IMG/VR virus record: IMGVR_UViG_3300021085_000109
Coordinates: 1-34,315 of that record
Length of the DNA stretch: 34,315 nt
Origin: a virus
Reading direction: 5' to 3' (one strand)
A program made the position numbers and the translations under genes. Shown one piece after another: positions 13,343 to 22,037 of the stretch. Each line of letters opens with the position of its first letter. Position 1 is the first letter of the stretch. Under the pieces are notes generated by a model, which was not told the DNA's origin, searched no databases, and saw only the letters and a list, made by a program, of their open reading frames with translations.

Positions 13343-13582
13343 ATGCACAGATTAGAAAAAAACATACTGCACCATGCAAACAAAAGAAGAGAACAAAGAA
13401 AGTTCGCAGAGCTTACAAGATATTTATATAAAGAAATAGAAACCGATGATCATGCTATAAATTATTTCAATAATATAAAACAGCATCTCAAAGAACATAA
13501 TGAATATTTTTTGACAAACTATAAAACATTAGAAGAGTTTAACAATAACGAACCTCACAGAATTATTATTAAATTAAATTAA
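13343..13582 (+). CDS. Hypothetical protein
   Basis: A protein of 79 residues, charged and helical, with a basic N-terminal part (HRLEKNILHHANKRREQRKF) and a more acidic second half. It is the last gene of the unit and is followed by a terminator. No family recognised. Confidence 0.6.
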   Translation: MHRLEKNILHHANKRREQRKFAELTRYLYKEIETDDHAINYFNNIKQHLKEHNEYFLTNYKTLEEFNNNEPHRIIIKLN

Positions 13583-13613
13583 ATTAATCTTTTAACGCCT
13601 TTTATTAAAAATT

Positions 13614-13638
13614 AACCTCCTTTTCAGGGGGTTTTTTT
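13614..13638 (+). terminator. Intrinsic terminator
   Basis: AACCTCC (13614-13620) pairs with GGGGGTT (13627-13633) around a TTTTCA loop, with a T run to 13638. It closes the early gene region. Confidence 0.8.
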
Positions 13639-13995
13639 ATTCCTCACATTTTGTTAGATTCCTGACATTTAGTTAATTATGATTAATTAAATATTGAAAA
13701 TATATATTTCTTTTCTTAATCAGCTCTACAAAGCCATATTAAGCTATCTAACGTTAGATTTAACACACTTTAATTGCATAGTGGTATATTCATATAACTT
13801 GATCAATTTAAATGCATTAGAAAGCTTTAAAATGATTATTATTTATTTTATATCTTATTTTTATGTAATATTTAGACACTCTACCTGTTTTGCACCCGTG
13901 TGGTGTAAGGAACTAACTTTCTCTACACTTCATACTTTCCATCTGACACTTGTATATCCTTTATGAATTCAATACCTTTATAAATCTAATACCTT
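13639..13995 (+). other. Long non-coding region between early and late halves
   Basis: A 357-base stretch. The only open frame (from a TTG at 13694) reads as low-complexity Ile/Tyr/Phe and has no start signal, so I do not call it. It holds a hairpin TTGCACC (13890-13896) with GGTGTAA (13902-13908), without a T tract, and AATTCAATA/AATCTAATA copies at 13966 and 13983 before the next gene. No TAnnTTTG box is seen near the ATG at 13996. It may carry control sites. Confidence 0.5.
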
Positions 13996-14241
13996 ATGGC
14001 ACGCAAAAAAAACAAACTTGTAACTTACGATGAGAATTATCTTAGGCACATATCCTTTTGCATAGACAACAACATAAAGATATATGCCGTGCCAAAGAAT
14101 CAACGAGAATATTATGTTGAAGTAAATGATAATGGTAAAATAGTTCGTTCACCAGAACCTTATGGATTAAAACAATGGAGTGATAAGATCATAGAGCTAT
14201 ATACATTCTACTACTACAAACATAACCCAACCGACAAATAG
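13996..14241 (+). CDS. Small hypothetical protein before the late operon
   Basis: A protein of 81 residues, basic N terminus (MARKKNKLV), then CIDNNIKIYAVPKNQREYYVEVNDNGKIVRSPEPYG, which reads as a small beta sheet, and a helix at the end. It sits alone between a long non-coding region and the repeat array at 14266. No family recognised; a regulator or an internal virion protein are both possible. Confidence 0.6.
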   Translation: MARKKNKLVTYDENYLRHISFCIDNNIKIYAVPKNQREYYVEVNDNGKIVRSPEPYGLKQWSDKIIELYTFYYYKHNPTDK

Positions 14242-14265
14242 TCAGATAATTTATATTATATATAT

Positions 14266-14359
14266 ATTACATAGTGTATTATATTACATAATGTATTATA
14301 TTGCATAGTGTATTATATTACATAGTGTATTATATACATAGTGTAATACATAATGTATA
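14266..14359 (+). repeat. Six copies of the ATTACATAGTGTATT palindrome
   Basis: Copies start at 14266, 14283, 14300, 14317, 14333 and 14345; the first four are exactly 17 bases apart. The core TACATA(G/A)TGTATT keeps the inverted repeat. The last two are shifted and overlap slightly. The same element occurs three times at 2019-2076. The array ends 85 bases before the first late gene. Confidence 0.85.
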
Positions 14360-14395
14360 TATACATATATATTACATATATATCTGACATATATT

Positions 14396-14403
14396 CAGTT
14401 GGA
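14396..14403 (+). promoter_or_regulatory. Fourth CAGTTGGA box, before the late operon
   Basis: CAGTTGGA occurs once more 42 bases before the ATG at 14445, but without TTTG at its left or a TAnnTTTG box about 20 bases to its right. It may mark a late promoter read by a modified polymerase, or be a degenerate copy. Confidence 0.35.
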
Positions 14404-14444
14404 ATAAGTAAAGTACAAAAACAATCTAAATTATTATTTATTAT

Positions 14445-15161
14445 ATGGCACTAAAACAAATTGAACTAGAAGTACCAACAACTCTATCTGACATTAAACT
14501 TTGGCAATACCAAAAGTATATGAAAGTAATAGAGCAAAACAAAACAGAAGATGCCGAAGAAAAGGATCAAATAAACGATTTCCTAAACATGAAGCTTGTA
14601 GAAATATTCTGTAACGTTTCATTAAGAGACGTTAGTAGAATACCTTTAAAAGAATACGAAAAGGTGTTATCAATATTAAATAAGGCATTTGAGGAAAAAC
14701 CTAAATTAATACAGAGATTTAATTTATTAGATGTAGATATGGGGTTTATACCTAAACTAGATGACATTACACTCGGTGAATATGTAGATATAGAAAGCAA
14801 TCTTACTAATTGGGAAAAAATGCACAAAGCTATGGCTGTTTTGTATCGTCCTGTTAACTTTAAATCCAAAGATAAATACACTATATCTCCATACAAGGTA
14901 AATGAAGAAATACAAGAGTTGATGAAAGATATGCCATTAGATGTGGTAATTAGTTCAATGGTTTTTTTTTACAGTTTAGGGAAGGAATTACTAGAAGTTA
15001 TACCGAGATATTTGGCACAACAACTGAAGAAAGAGGATATGCAGATGCTAGACAATCATTTGCAAAAAAATGGAACTGGTATCAATCAATTTATGCACTC
15101 GCTAAGGGAGATGTCAGAAACTTCAATGCAGTTACCGAGCTTCCACTCTACCAATGTTTAA
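14445..15161 (+). CDS. Tail assembly chaperone G (zero-frame product)
   Basis: A protein of 238 residues, the first gene of the late operon. It is largely helical, with LDDITLGEYVDIE (about 104-116), then MPLDVVISSMVFFYSLGKELLE and a C-terminal NGTGINQFMHSLREM. The gene continues in the -1 frame as a T-like domain (see the fusion entry), which identifies the pair as functional equivalents of lambda gpG/gpGT, chaperones that coat the tape measure protein before the tail tube forms. Sequence identity to lambda G is not claimed; the assignment comes from the frameshift structure, position before tail genes, and pattern. Confidence 0.75.
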   Translation: MALKQIELEVPTTLSDIKLWQYQKYMKVIEQNKTEDAEEKDQINDFLNMKLVEIFCNVSLRDVSRIPLKEYEKVLSILNKAFEEKPKLIQRFNLLDVDMGFIPKLDDITLGEYVDIESNLTNWEKMHKAMAVLYRPVNFKSKDKYTISPYKVNEEIQELMKDMPLDVVISSMVFFYSLGKELLEVIPRYLAQQLKKEDMQMLDNHLQKNGTGINQFMHSLREMSETSMQLPSFHSTNV

Positions 15162-15232
15162 ATTATTTAGCATTTGAAAAAGAGAAAACAGACATAGAAC
15201 AACAAGAATTAAAAAAAGCATATAAAAGATGA
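14445..15232 (+). CDS. Tail assembly chaperone GT fusion by -1 frameshift
   Basis: With a -1 shift at A-AAA-AAT (15065-15071) the ribosome leaves the G frame after about residue 209 and adds 53 residues, to a total near 262. The added part, WNWYQSIYALAKGDVRNF and then VTELPLYQCLNYLAFEKEK, is a well-formed helical domain of T type. The -1 frame has no ATG for this domain and is open only from 14954 to the TGA at 15230-15232, whose bases overlap the next ATG at 15229. Without the shift there would be a gap of about 70 bases that clearly codes for protein. Confidence 0.75.
15065..15071 (+). other. -1 programmed frameshift site A AAA AAT
   Basis: The zero-frame codons are CAA AAA AAT, so the heptamer is in register for simultaneous tRNA slippage. 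A second candidate, T TTT TTT at 14963-14969 in a run of nine T, is also in register and in the open part of the -1 frame. The A-rich site joins the two conserved blocks more tightly. Confidence 0.65.
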
Positions 15233-15720
15233 CAAGTTTTTACGACATATTAGACAAACTTAAAACATACCTTCAAGGTAATAACAATGTAAACTCAGTT
15301 ACATTTGGAGATATATTTGAAGTTGATTTAGCTAAACAAACTATATTTCCTTTATCTCACATTATTGTAAATGGATGTACGTTTCAAGATCATGTAGTGC
15401 AATTTAACCTACAGATAATTTGTATGGATATTGTTAACGAAACAAAAGAAAATGAAAAAGATTTAAATAACTACTTTCACGATATAAACAACAAACAGGA
15501 TGTATTAAATACTCAATTTGCGGTAATCAACGGGTTGCAATCTGCACTTAGAAGAGGAGAGTTGTTTTCTGACTTATATCAAATAGATACAGATTATACC
15601 GCTAATATGTTTGAAGACAGGTTTGAGAATCTTCTTGCTGGTTGGAGCTTAGACATTACAATTACAGTGGCAAATAATCAAATATCAGATATTAATGCTA
15701 ATGGTCAATCTCCTTGCTAA
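15229..15720 (+). CDS. Tail completion / terminator-like protein
   Basis: A protein of 163 residues: MTSFYDILDKLKTYLQGNNNVNSVTFGDIFEVDLAKQTIFPLSHIIVN and VVQFNLQIICMDIV are typical of small tail-terminator or minor tail proteins, in which a helix is followed by a beta sheet. It begins on the stop codon of the GT frame and ends on the next start. The role is inferred from position and fold pattern. Confidence 0.55.
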   Translation: MTSFYDILDKLKTYLQGNNNVNSVTFGDIFEVDLAKQTIFPLSHIIVNGCTFQDHVVQFNLQIICMDIVNETKENEKDLNNYFHDINNKQDVLNTQFAVINGLQSALRRGELFSDLYQIDTDYTANMFEDRFENLLAGWSLDITITVANNQISDINANGQSPC

Positions 15721-16295
15721 TGAGTTTAAAGTTAAAAAATACCGAGAAATACCTAAAGAAATATACAGAAACACTATTAAATCGTCTTGTTTACGAAACA
15801 TCGAGAATTGATAGAACAAGAACATATAAATCTGGTACAATTACAGGATCAATAACAGCAACAGGTAAATTAGAACAAAGTTTTGAAATTAATCATAATA
15901 AGAAAAAAAACACTTTTGATCTTTTAGGCAACTCTTATGGTGAAGCTGTAGACGAAGGAACTACATCTTCTAATCCTCCTGTTAGAAAATTAATAAACTG
16001 GTTAATATCAAAAAACAAAACACTCAAGGATTCTAAAAACAATACTATAGATATGAGTGATTTTAAAAAAGTAAGAAGAGTTGCTTTTGCAATACAGAAA
16101 TCATTAAAGCTACAAGGAATACAAAAAACTGGTTTTATTTCTAAAACAATAAAAGATGAATTTATAAAATTAAACACAATATATAACCCAATAATTAAAG
16201 ATATAGAGTTAGATTTAGATAATATATTATTAAGAGCTGGTTATAAAAAAACAGGTAAAGAAACTTATTTAATAGAAAAACAAATAAATAAATAA
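15720..16295 (+). CDS. Neck / head-tail joining protein, HK97 gp10-like
   Basis: A protein of 191 residues from the ATG at 15720, which shares its A with the previous TAA; a TTG two codons upstream is less likely. It has an N-terminal helix, the segment ITATGKLEQSFEINH, then LLGNSYGEAVDEGTTSS.PPVRKLINWL, a pattern seen in gp10-like tail completion proteins with a YG..vdeGt motif, and a long basic C-terminal part. It should help join the tail to the head. Confidence 0.55.
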   Translation: MSLKLKNTEKYLKKYTETLLNRLVYETSRIDRTRTYKSGTITGSITATGKLEQSFEINHNKKKNTFDLLGNSYGEAVDEGTTSSNPPVRKLINWLISKNKTLKDSKNNTIDMSDFKKVRRVAFAIQKSLKLQGIQKTGFISKTIKDEFIKLNTIYNPIIKDIELDLDNILLRAGYKKTGKETYLIEKQINK

Positions 16296-17461
16296 TGTCA
16301 ACAATAATAAATACTAGATCACCGTTTTACAAAAAGATAACTAATTCATCTTTACATACAGCAAAACTAGAGCTGTATATTTGGACAGGTGTATACTCAG
16401 ATAGAGCAGCTACAGATAAAAGATATACATTAACAAAAGAAGAAATTGGAGGTAATAACTTTGTTACTTATGAATTAAGTAAGTTAATCAGGGATTACAT
16501 GATTACAGAATATAATAATTATTCTACAGATTCTCTTTGGGTAGATGCTGTTGTAGAGATTAGAGATTCTAGTAATGCTATTGTACAAGTTGGCGGATCA
16601 GATACAACAACAAGTACATATTTGGCAATAGATGGTTACGGTTACTTTGAGGATGGTGCTAATCCTAGAAGCACACAGTATACAACCCCTATGTTATTGC
16701 AAAATAATACTACAATTTATTATAGCGATGGACAAGACATAAGAATACCTGTATATGCCGAAGCTGCAACTGTAACAGCTACACTGTCTCCCAGCGTTAC
16801 TGATCCTGACGTAAAATGGAATTTAGCTGATATATTCTGGCAAGCAGGTAGTGATACTTGGAATGGAGGTAATTCAAACTTATCTGTTACAGATAATGGT
16901 AATAGCGATCAGAAAATACAATATTTAATAATTATTGGCACACAAGATTTAGTTGATAATTCAACACTAACTTTATCTAGTAATAATTCTTCATACTCTA
17001 CAAATACTGTTATCACGCTAACAAAGGTATGTGAACCTAAGTATGTTCCACTTAGTATTATATTTTACAATAAATATGGTGCTCTACAAAATATGTGGTT
17101 CTTTAAGAAATCTACTACAGATATAAATATAACATCTGAAACGTTTAAGAATAACATGATTGACTTTGATAACTCAGGAGGTACTCCTAGTTATGCACTT
17201 ACAAAACACCAAGAGAAAAAATTTATTGCTAACGGTAAAGAATCTATTACAATAAACTCTGGGTTTTACGATGAATCGTTTAACGAGGTAGTTAGACAAA
17301 TGTTATTATCTGAACAAGTATGGATTTATGATGGCAGTAGTACTTTGCCTATAAATTTAAAATCAAATACATTACAGTTTAAGAAATCTGTAAACGACAA
17401 ATTAATTAGCTATACTATATCATTTGAGTATGCCTTTGATAAAATAAATAACATTATATAG
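16295..17461 (+). CDS. Tail structural protein, probable distal tail or tip component
   Basis: A protein of 388 residues, rich in Ser, Thr, Asn and Tyr and in beta segments. N-terminal part: INTRSPFYKKITNSSLHTAKLELYIWTG, a beta sandwich-like pattern; C-terminal part: VWIYDGSSTLPINLKSNTLQFKK..NDKLISYTISFEYAFD. It is encoded next to the larger tip protein, and its stop overlaps that start by one base. I know similar proteins from flavobacterial phages only as virion proteins. Confidence 0.55.
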   Translation: MSTIINTRSPFYKKITNSSLHTAKLELYIWTGVYSDRAATDKRYTLTKEEIGGNNFVTYELSKLIRDYMITEYNNYSTDSLWVDAVVEIRDSSNAIVQVGGSDTTTSTYLAIDGYGYFEDGANPRSTQYTTPMLLQNNTTIYYSDGQDIRIPVYAEAATVTATLSPSVTDPDVKWNLADIFWQAGSDTWNGGNSNLSVTDNGNSDQKIQYLIIIGTQDLVDNSTLTLSSNNSSYSTNTVITLTKVCEPKYVPLSIIFYNKYGALQNMWFFKKSTTDINITSETFKNNMIDFDNSGGTPSYALTKHQEKKFIANGKESITINSGFYDESFNEVVRQMLLSEQVWIYDGSSTLPINLKSNTLQFKKSVNDKLISYTISFEYAFDKINNII

Positions 17462-20154
17462 TGAGACAAGTTGTATTATACATAAAAGACAATAGTGGAA
17501 ACTATCAGTTAACAGAAATGTTTAAAGATGAAACTATAACTATAACATCTAAACTACAAGACGTTAGAGATATATCTAAAGTATTTACTGACTTTAGTCA
17601 ACCCTTTACAATACCTGCATCTAAAGAAAACAATAAAATATTACAACACTGGTATAACTTTAATATAGATGTGACTTATGATACAGACGGTGTTATAACT
17701 ACTGGTTTTGATAATAGAGTTAAAAGAGATGCTTTACTTGAATTAGATTATGCTCCTTATAAAGCAGGTAAGATAGATTTAGAATCTGTTAACATGAGAA
17801 ATGGCAAACCATTTTCTTATACACTTATTTTTTATGGCAATACAGTTTCATTAAAGACATTAATGGGTGACGACAAATTAAACACACTTAATTATTTAGA
17901 TGATAATTACAATCACGATTACAATGCTACTGATATTAGAGCTGCCGTAAGAAATGGTAAATTCTCTGAATCTATTATATATCCATTAATATCACATACT
18001 AAAAGATTTTATTACGATAGTGAAAACAGTTTACCACAATTTAGTGGCAATTTATATCACAACTCATCTAACCCTTCTGACAATCAAGGATTATCTTGGA
18101 CAGATGTAAAACCTGCTGTAAAATGTTTAAATGTAATAGAAGCTATAGAATCTAAATATAATATAACTTTTACTAGAGATTTCTTTGGATCATCAGCATT
18201 TTCTAATTTATATATATGGTTAAGCAGAAACAAAGGACCTATAGGTGGTGATGATGATGATGGTGTATTAAAAACAAGAATACTTGGAGATTGGTCAAGA
18301 ACATCTGGTTATACTGGTTTTACTGTGTCAAGTACAGTGTGGAGTTTTTCTACAGTTAGATTTACTAATACATTTACAGGTCAGCTAGATGTGACTGTAG
18401 ATACTGCTGACGCTTCAAAAGTATATACATTAAAAGCATTAGATTTAGAAAATGGTACAGTAGTTGCAGAATCGACTGGCTTGTCTGGTGACGAAACTCT
18501 ATCTGTTGAGTTTTTGTTTACTGGCACACATCAAATAAGATTTGTAATGGAATCTACAGAATCTATTTCTTTTAGTTCTACACTTGAAATAGAAGAATAT
18601 ATTTATTCTAGTGACACAACTAATACTGCTGTATATTCAACTGGATCAATTAGCTCTACAGAACAAATTATTATTACTGAAAATACTCCTGATATAAAAA
18701 ACATAGATTTCTTAACAGGTATATTTAAAATGTTTAATCTAACAGCTTATTTTATAGACGATATATCTGATTCTGATTATGGTAAAATATATGTAGACAC
18801 ATTGGACAATTACTATTTAACAGGAACATATTATGATGTTAGTGCAGATATAGATGTTAAAACATCTGAAATAAATGCTCCGACAAACTATAGTGGAATT
18901 GATTTTGTATATGAAGAACCTAGCACTTTAGTTTCTATAAATCATGAAGAACAATTTAATGATGTGTTTGGTGATGCTCATGTTAGAAGAACTAATATTG
19001 ATAAAACAGAAATATATAAAGTAGAAGCTCCATTTGAACACATAAAGTATGAAAGAATAATAGATACTAATAAAACATCTACATCACCATACTCTACAAT
19101 AGTTTCTCCTACACCATATATAACAGATATACAGTGGGGATATTCTGCTGATGGTGAATTTAATGGCACTTTTACACCTAAAGTACAAGGTGCTGCAACC
19201 AGTACTTTATCTAATAAACTAAAAGACACTAACCAAGAATTTAACAATAAGGTAGAGGTTGGCGATGTTGTAAGAAACTTAACAGACAATACATCTGCTA
19301 AAGTTACTGTAGTTGATAGTGCAGATACACTTTCTTTATCTAGTGATATTATGGCAAGTGGAGAAAGTTATATGATATTAGGAGATTACACTGAGCTTGG
19401 TAATTATGAGCCAGTATTATGTAAACCTTTAGTTTTCTATGGTATTAGAGAAACAATGGGTTCTACAAAAAAAATAAACTGGATTAGTGGCGGTTCTGCT
19501 GGGTTAAGTTTTTATTATCGACCATCAAACACTAATATAGAAGGCACAACTAGCGTTCCTCCTACATACACTATAAATTTTGACAATGAAGTTGATGAAT
19601 GGAACTTAACAGATTATAGCGATCAAACTCCTCCCAAATCTACCAACTCTTTATTTAAGAAATTTTATGAGGATTATGTAGAAGATTTGTTTGATGTAAA
19701 AAAGAGGATATTTAAAGTAAAGGCACATTTGTCAATGGAGGTTATTATTAACCTAAAATTAAATGACACTTTGATTATAAACAATCAAGCGTTTAAAATT
19801 AATTCTATAACTACTAATTTACAAACAGAAATGAGTGAATTAGAGCTATTAAATGTTGTAGACAATTATTTACCTACAGCTAACTCGTTAACTGACATAG
19901 GACCACTCAATAATTTAAATAATGTATATTACTATAGTAGTTCTATTGGAGAAGCTTCTAATTTAGCTATTGGTGATGTTTTATATACAGACACATCATT
20001 AACAAACACATTAAGTGCAGGAACATATTATCAGGATAACACAAATGATGTACCTACACATTATTGCTATTTAGCAGAACCATGTTCAGACACATATATA
20101 GCGATTAATTCATCAGGACAAATTACAAACATACAATGCGAATTTTGCCCTTAA
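17461..20154 (+). CDS. Large tail tip / baseplate-like protein
   Basis: A protein of 897 residues with a GTG start, chosen because it overlaps the previous TAG by one base and the conserved N terminus starts here. The N-terminal block (TITSKLQDVRDISKVFTDFSQPFTIPASKENNKIL) is characteristic of tip proteins of Bacteroidota phages as I recall them. The middle is Ser/Thr-rich with many beta strands, includes an Asp run near 265, and the C terminus has a Cys-containing module ending CEFCP. It probably forms the tail hub or receptor-binding baseplate. Enzyme motifs are not seen. Confidence 0.6.
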   Translation: MRQVVLYIKDNSGNYQLTEMFKDETITITSKLQDVRDISKVFTDFSQPFTIPASKENNKILQHWYNFNIDVTYDTDGVITTGFDNRVKRDALLELDYAPYKAGKIDLESVNMRNGKPFSYTLIFYGNTVSLKTLMGDDKLNTLNYLDDNYNHDYNATDIRAAVRNGKFSESIIYPLISHTKRFYYDSENSLPQFSGNLYHNSSNPSDNQGLSWTDVKPAVKCLNVIEAIESKYNITFTRDFFGSSAFSNLYIWLSRNKGPIGGDDDDGVLKTRILGDWSRTSGYTGFTVSSTVWSFSTVRFTNTFTGQLDVTVDTADASKVYTLKALDLENGTVVAESTGLSGDETLSVEFLFTGTHQIRFVMESTESISFSSTLEIEEYIYSSDTTNTAVYSTGSISSTEQIIITENTPDIKNIDFLTGIFKMFNLTAYFIDDISDSDYGKIYVDTLDNYYLTGTYYDVSADIDVKTSEINAPTNYSGIDFVYEEPSTLVSINHEEQFNDVFGDAHVRRTNIDKTEIYKVEAPFEHIKYERIIDTNKTSTSPYSTIVSPTPYITDIQWGYSADGEFNGTFTPKVQGAATSTLSNKLKDTNQEFNNKVEVGDVVRNLTDNTSAKVTVVDSADTLSLSSDIMASGESYMILGDYTELGNYEPVLCKPLVFYGIRETMGSTKKINWISGGSAGLSFYYRPSNTNIEGTTSVPPTYTINFDNEVDEWNLTDYSDQTPPKSTNSLFKKFYEDYVEDLFDVKKRIFKVKAHLSMEVIINLKLNDTLIINNQAFKINSITTNLQTEMSELELLNVVDNYLPTANSLTDIGPLNNLNNVYYYSSSIGEASNLAIGDVLYTDTSLTNTLSAGTYYQDNTNDVPTHYCYLAEPCSDTYIAINSSGQITNIQCEFCP

Positions 20155-20163
20155 AATATAATT

Positions 20164-20310
20164 ATGATAAAAAATATACTTGACTTATTAAATGCAGATC
20201 ACTGGTATGGTGTTAGCGAGAATGTAGAAATTGCAAAAGGTAAATATGCAGGAGTAAAAGATTTTAAACAAATGAAAGAACAACTAAAAAGAATAAGACA
20301 TGGCAAGTAA
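20164..20310 (+). CDS. Small hypothetical protein between tip and tape measure
   Basis: A protein of 48 residues, helical, with ADHWYGVSENVEIAKGKYAGVKDFKQMKEQLKRI. Its stop overlaps the tape measure start by 11 bases, which suggests coupled translation. Possibly a small tail or chaperone protein. Confidence 0.5.
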   Translation: MIKNILDLLNADHWYGVSENVEIAKGKYAGVKDFKQMKEQLKRIRHGK

Positions 20311-22018
20311 AAAAATACTTATACAGGTTATACTTGATGATAAAAATGTAGCGTCAAAAACAACTAAAATATCCAAATCTGTTGATGATGTAACAAGAGC
20401 ACAACAAAAATATTTTCAAGCATTACAACCTACAAACGTAGCTATTGCTAAATACAAGATTTTAACAGATGAAGCTAATGCAGCAACACAAGCTAAAGCT
20501 TTAGCGGAATTAAACGCTACTGAAGCAACTAAGGCAGGTAGAGCACAATCAGGATTAAATAATGCTATACTTTTAGAAACAGGTCGTTTAGCTTCAGACG
20601 CTTCGTACGGTTTTAATGGTATGGCTAATAACTTAGGTCAATTAGTTACGTTATTTCAATCTTTTGCAAGAACTAATGGAGGTGTAATCGCATCGCTAAA
20701 AACATTAGGTAAATCATTAATGGGTACTGGTGGTGTATTAATTGCTATACAACTTTTAATATCTTTTTTACCTAACCTTGAAAGATTGTTTAAGAAAAAT
20801 GCAGAAGCAGTTGATGAAGAAACTGAAGCTTTAAAAAGACAAAATGAACAGTTTAGAGACAACATAAAACTTCGTAGAAATAATGCTGAAGCGGCTAAAG
20901 ATTTTATAAATGTATTTACACAAGATTTTCAAAACATATTAGAATCTATTGATTACGATTCTAGTAAAACAGAAGCAAAGCTATATGAAATATCTGAAGC
21001 TTTTATGAAACTAGGTATTGAAAGAGCAAAGATATTAAAAGATGAAGATGTTGCACAGGGTGATAGAGTTCGTGTTGCCGTTAAGTTAATAGAAATATAT
21101 AATAAAGAAACAAAAGCAATACAGATAAGAGCTAAAATACAAAAGCTAGCGGCAAGAGAACAAAATGATAATACTAGGCATAATATAAGAATATTAAAAG
21201 AACAGTTGACAAAAACAAGAAAAGATATATTTTCTTTAAATGATGATATAGATAATTTATTAAGTGAAGGTGTTATTGTTGAACCTTTTAGAGATAAAGT
21301 TAAAAAAATATCTGAATTCACTAAAATGGAGTTTGAAGGTTTATTTGAATACCTCAAAGACAAAGGCAGTGATTTTGATTTTTACTTACAGAAATTATTA
21401 GATGGTTGGTCGATTTACCAGATTGAAGCTTCTCTAGCTGCTGAAAAATCACTAAAAGGTGCAGGAGATGCAGGCGTAAAAGCTTTAGATGATCTAGTAA
21501 AATCTGACGATAAATATACAAAAAAGAAAAAAGACAATTCTAAGATTATACAAAAATTAGAAGATGAAGAACGAAAAATACGCAACCAACAATTAAAACA
21601 AATAGCAAGTAACTTAAATACTGCTGCTGGATTGTTTGGAGAAAATACATCAGCAAATAAATCTATGAAAATAGCTTCTGCAATCATAAACACTTATGCT
21701 GGTGCTAACGAAGCTTTAGCTGGTCCAGTACCACTTAATTTTGTAAATGCCGCAGCAGTTATTGCAGCAGGTATTGCAAACGTTAAGAAAATAAAATCAG
21801 TTAAAGTTCCAAATGAGAGAGGATCATCAAGTGCACCTTCTTCAACTACCATAGAAGCACCAGATTTTAATGTAGTAGGACAGTCAGCTACAAGTCAATT
21901 AGTAGGAGCTGTACAAGGTCAATTTGGCGGTGCACTTAAAGCTTATGTCGTTAGTTCAGAAATATCATCAGCTCAAGAATTAGACAGAAAAATAAACACA
22001 ACATCCGTTATAGGTTAA
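20300..22018 (+). CDS. Tail tape measure protein
   Basis: A protein of 572 residues. Helical N-terminal half rich in Ala, Lys and Gln; a conserved block LASDASYGFNGMANNLGQLVTLFQSF (97-122) leads into a hydrophobic segment (144-159, VLIAIQLLISFLPNL); then long charged helices (165-440), an Ala-rich helix (about 450-495), and a C-terminal domain with FNVVGQSATSQLVGAVQGQFGGALKAYVVSSEISSAQELDR. This layout is that of tape measure proteins of Bacteroidota siphophages. It sets tail length and is ejected into the cell. A helix of about 570 residues would measure roughly 85 nm, the likely upper bound for tail length. Confidence 0.78.
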   Translation: MASKKILIQVILDDKNVASKTTKISKSVDDVTRAQQKYFQALQPTNVAIAKYKILTDEANAATQAKALAELNATEATKAGRAQSGLNNAILLETGRLASDASYGFNGMANNLGQLVTLFQSFARTNGGVIASLKTLGKSLMGTGGVLIAIQLLISFLPNLERLFKKNAEAVDEETEALKRQNEQFRDNIKLRRNNAEAAKDFINVFTQDFQNILESIDYDSSKTEAKLYEISEAFMKLGIERAKILKDEDVAQGDRVRVAVKLIEIYNKETKAIQIRAKIQKLAAREQNDNTRHNIRILKEQLTKTRKDIFSLNDDIDNLLSEGVIVEPFRDKVKKISEFTKMEFEGLFEYLKDKGSDFDFYLQKLLDGWSIYQIEASLAAEKSLKGAGDAGVKALDDLVKSDDKYTKKKKDNSKIIQKLEDEERKIRNQQLKQIASNLNTAAGLFGENTSANKSMKIASAIINTYAGANEALAGPVPLNFVNAAAVIAAGIANVKKIKSVKVPNERGSSSAPSSTTIEAPDFNVVGQSATSQLVGAVQGQFGGALKAYVVSSEISSAQELDRKINTTSVIG

Positions 22019-22037
22019 TTATATAAATCAATTTAAT

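Noticed and set aside
13694-13966. Open frame of 90 codons in the early-late gap
   Set aside because: It starts with TTG, has low-complexity Ile/Tyr/Phe/Leu content, no ATG near a sensible start, and no overlap with neighbours. It lies in a region with control-type features, so it is probably a chance frame.
14266-14359. CRISPR array
   Set aside because: The repeat unit is 17 bases with nearly no spacer, and the spacers do not differ as in CRISPR. It fits operators or iterons.
20953-21363. Antisense frames inside the tape measure gene
   Set aside because: They are long only because the sense strand is Lys/Glu-rich; the products are Ser/Leu/Ile-rich low-complexity sequence.
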